Shown piece by piece: positions 5,335 to 5,374 of a stretch of 5,374 bases of DNA. The DNA is from Ekhidna sp. (GTDB lineage Bacteria; Bacteroidota; Bacteroidia; Cytophagales; Cyclobacteriaceae), in assembly GCA_028821635.1 (NCBI GenBank), contig JAPPDO010000065.1, positions 1-5,374 on the forward strand. Reading direction: 5' to 3'. The number at the start of each line of letters is the position of its first letter. Position 1 is the stretch's first letter. A model generated the notes under the pieces. The model had not been told where the DNA came from. It saw only the letters and a program-made list of their open reading frames with translations, and did not search any database. The translations under genes were made by a program, and so were the position numbers.

Positions 5335-5374
5335 GAATTAACTAAAAGGGTATTACTCATGTACTATATAAGTG

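Overview
The window looks like chromosomal DNA of a Bacteroidota bacterium, probably a free-living member of the Cytophagales or a related group; this is inference. Four things point that way: the tail of a type IX secretion (T9SS) cargo protein at the left edge, a PorT-like outer-membrane beta-barrel, two predicted lipoproteins, and promoter boxes of the Bacteroidota type (TAnnTTTG). None of the starts has a clear Shine-Dalgarno sequence; they are preceded by A/T-rich leaders, as is usual in this phylum.

Layout, left to right. Positions 1-136 (+) are the end of a secreted or surface protein with a T9SS C-terminal sorting domain. Positions 137-521 are non-coding and hold a hairpin pair and one copy of a degenerate ~42-bp repeat. 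A beta-barrel gene lies on the minus strand (522-1202). A ~370-bp A/T-rich divergent spacer (1203-1575) follows. On the plus strand come a cysteine-patterned lipoprotein (1576-2235) and, one base after its stop, an 86-residue membrane protein with three predicted helices (2237-2497). A GC-richer stretch with hairpins and broken frames (2498-2754) separates this pair from a second predicted lipoprotein (2755-3501). The right third is on the minus strand: an acyl-CoA dehydrogenase (5211 to 4072), then a small two-helix membrane protein (3970 to 3587). A second copy of the ~42-bp repeat lies upstream of the dehydrogenase, inside its likely promoter region.

Only the acyl-CoA dehydrogenase has a well-defined biochemical role (FAD-dependent alpha,beta-oxidation of acyl-CoA in beta-oxidation or branched-chain amino-acid breakdown). 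The beta-barrel and the sorting tail can be placed by family. The three plus-strand genes in the middle are not recognised. The most interesting of them is the lipoprotein at 1576-2235: its last 62 residues carry six cysteines in exactly mirror-symmetric spacing around a hydrophobic Gly/Pro turn, which suggests a disulfide-laddered helical hairpin. The membrane protein beside it is probably translationally coupled, so the two may form a functional pair. No RNA genes, CRISPR arrays or intact mobile elements were seen.
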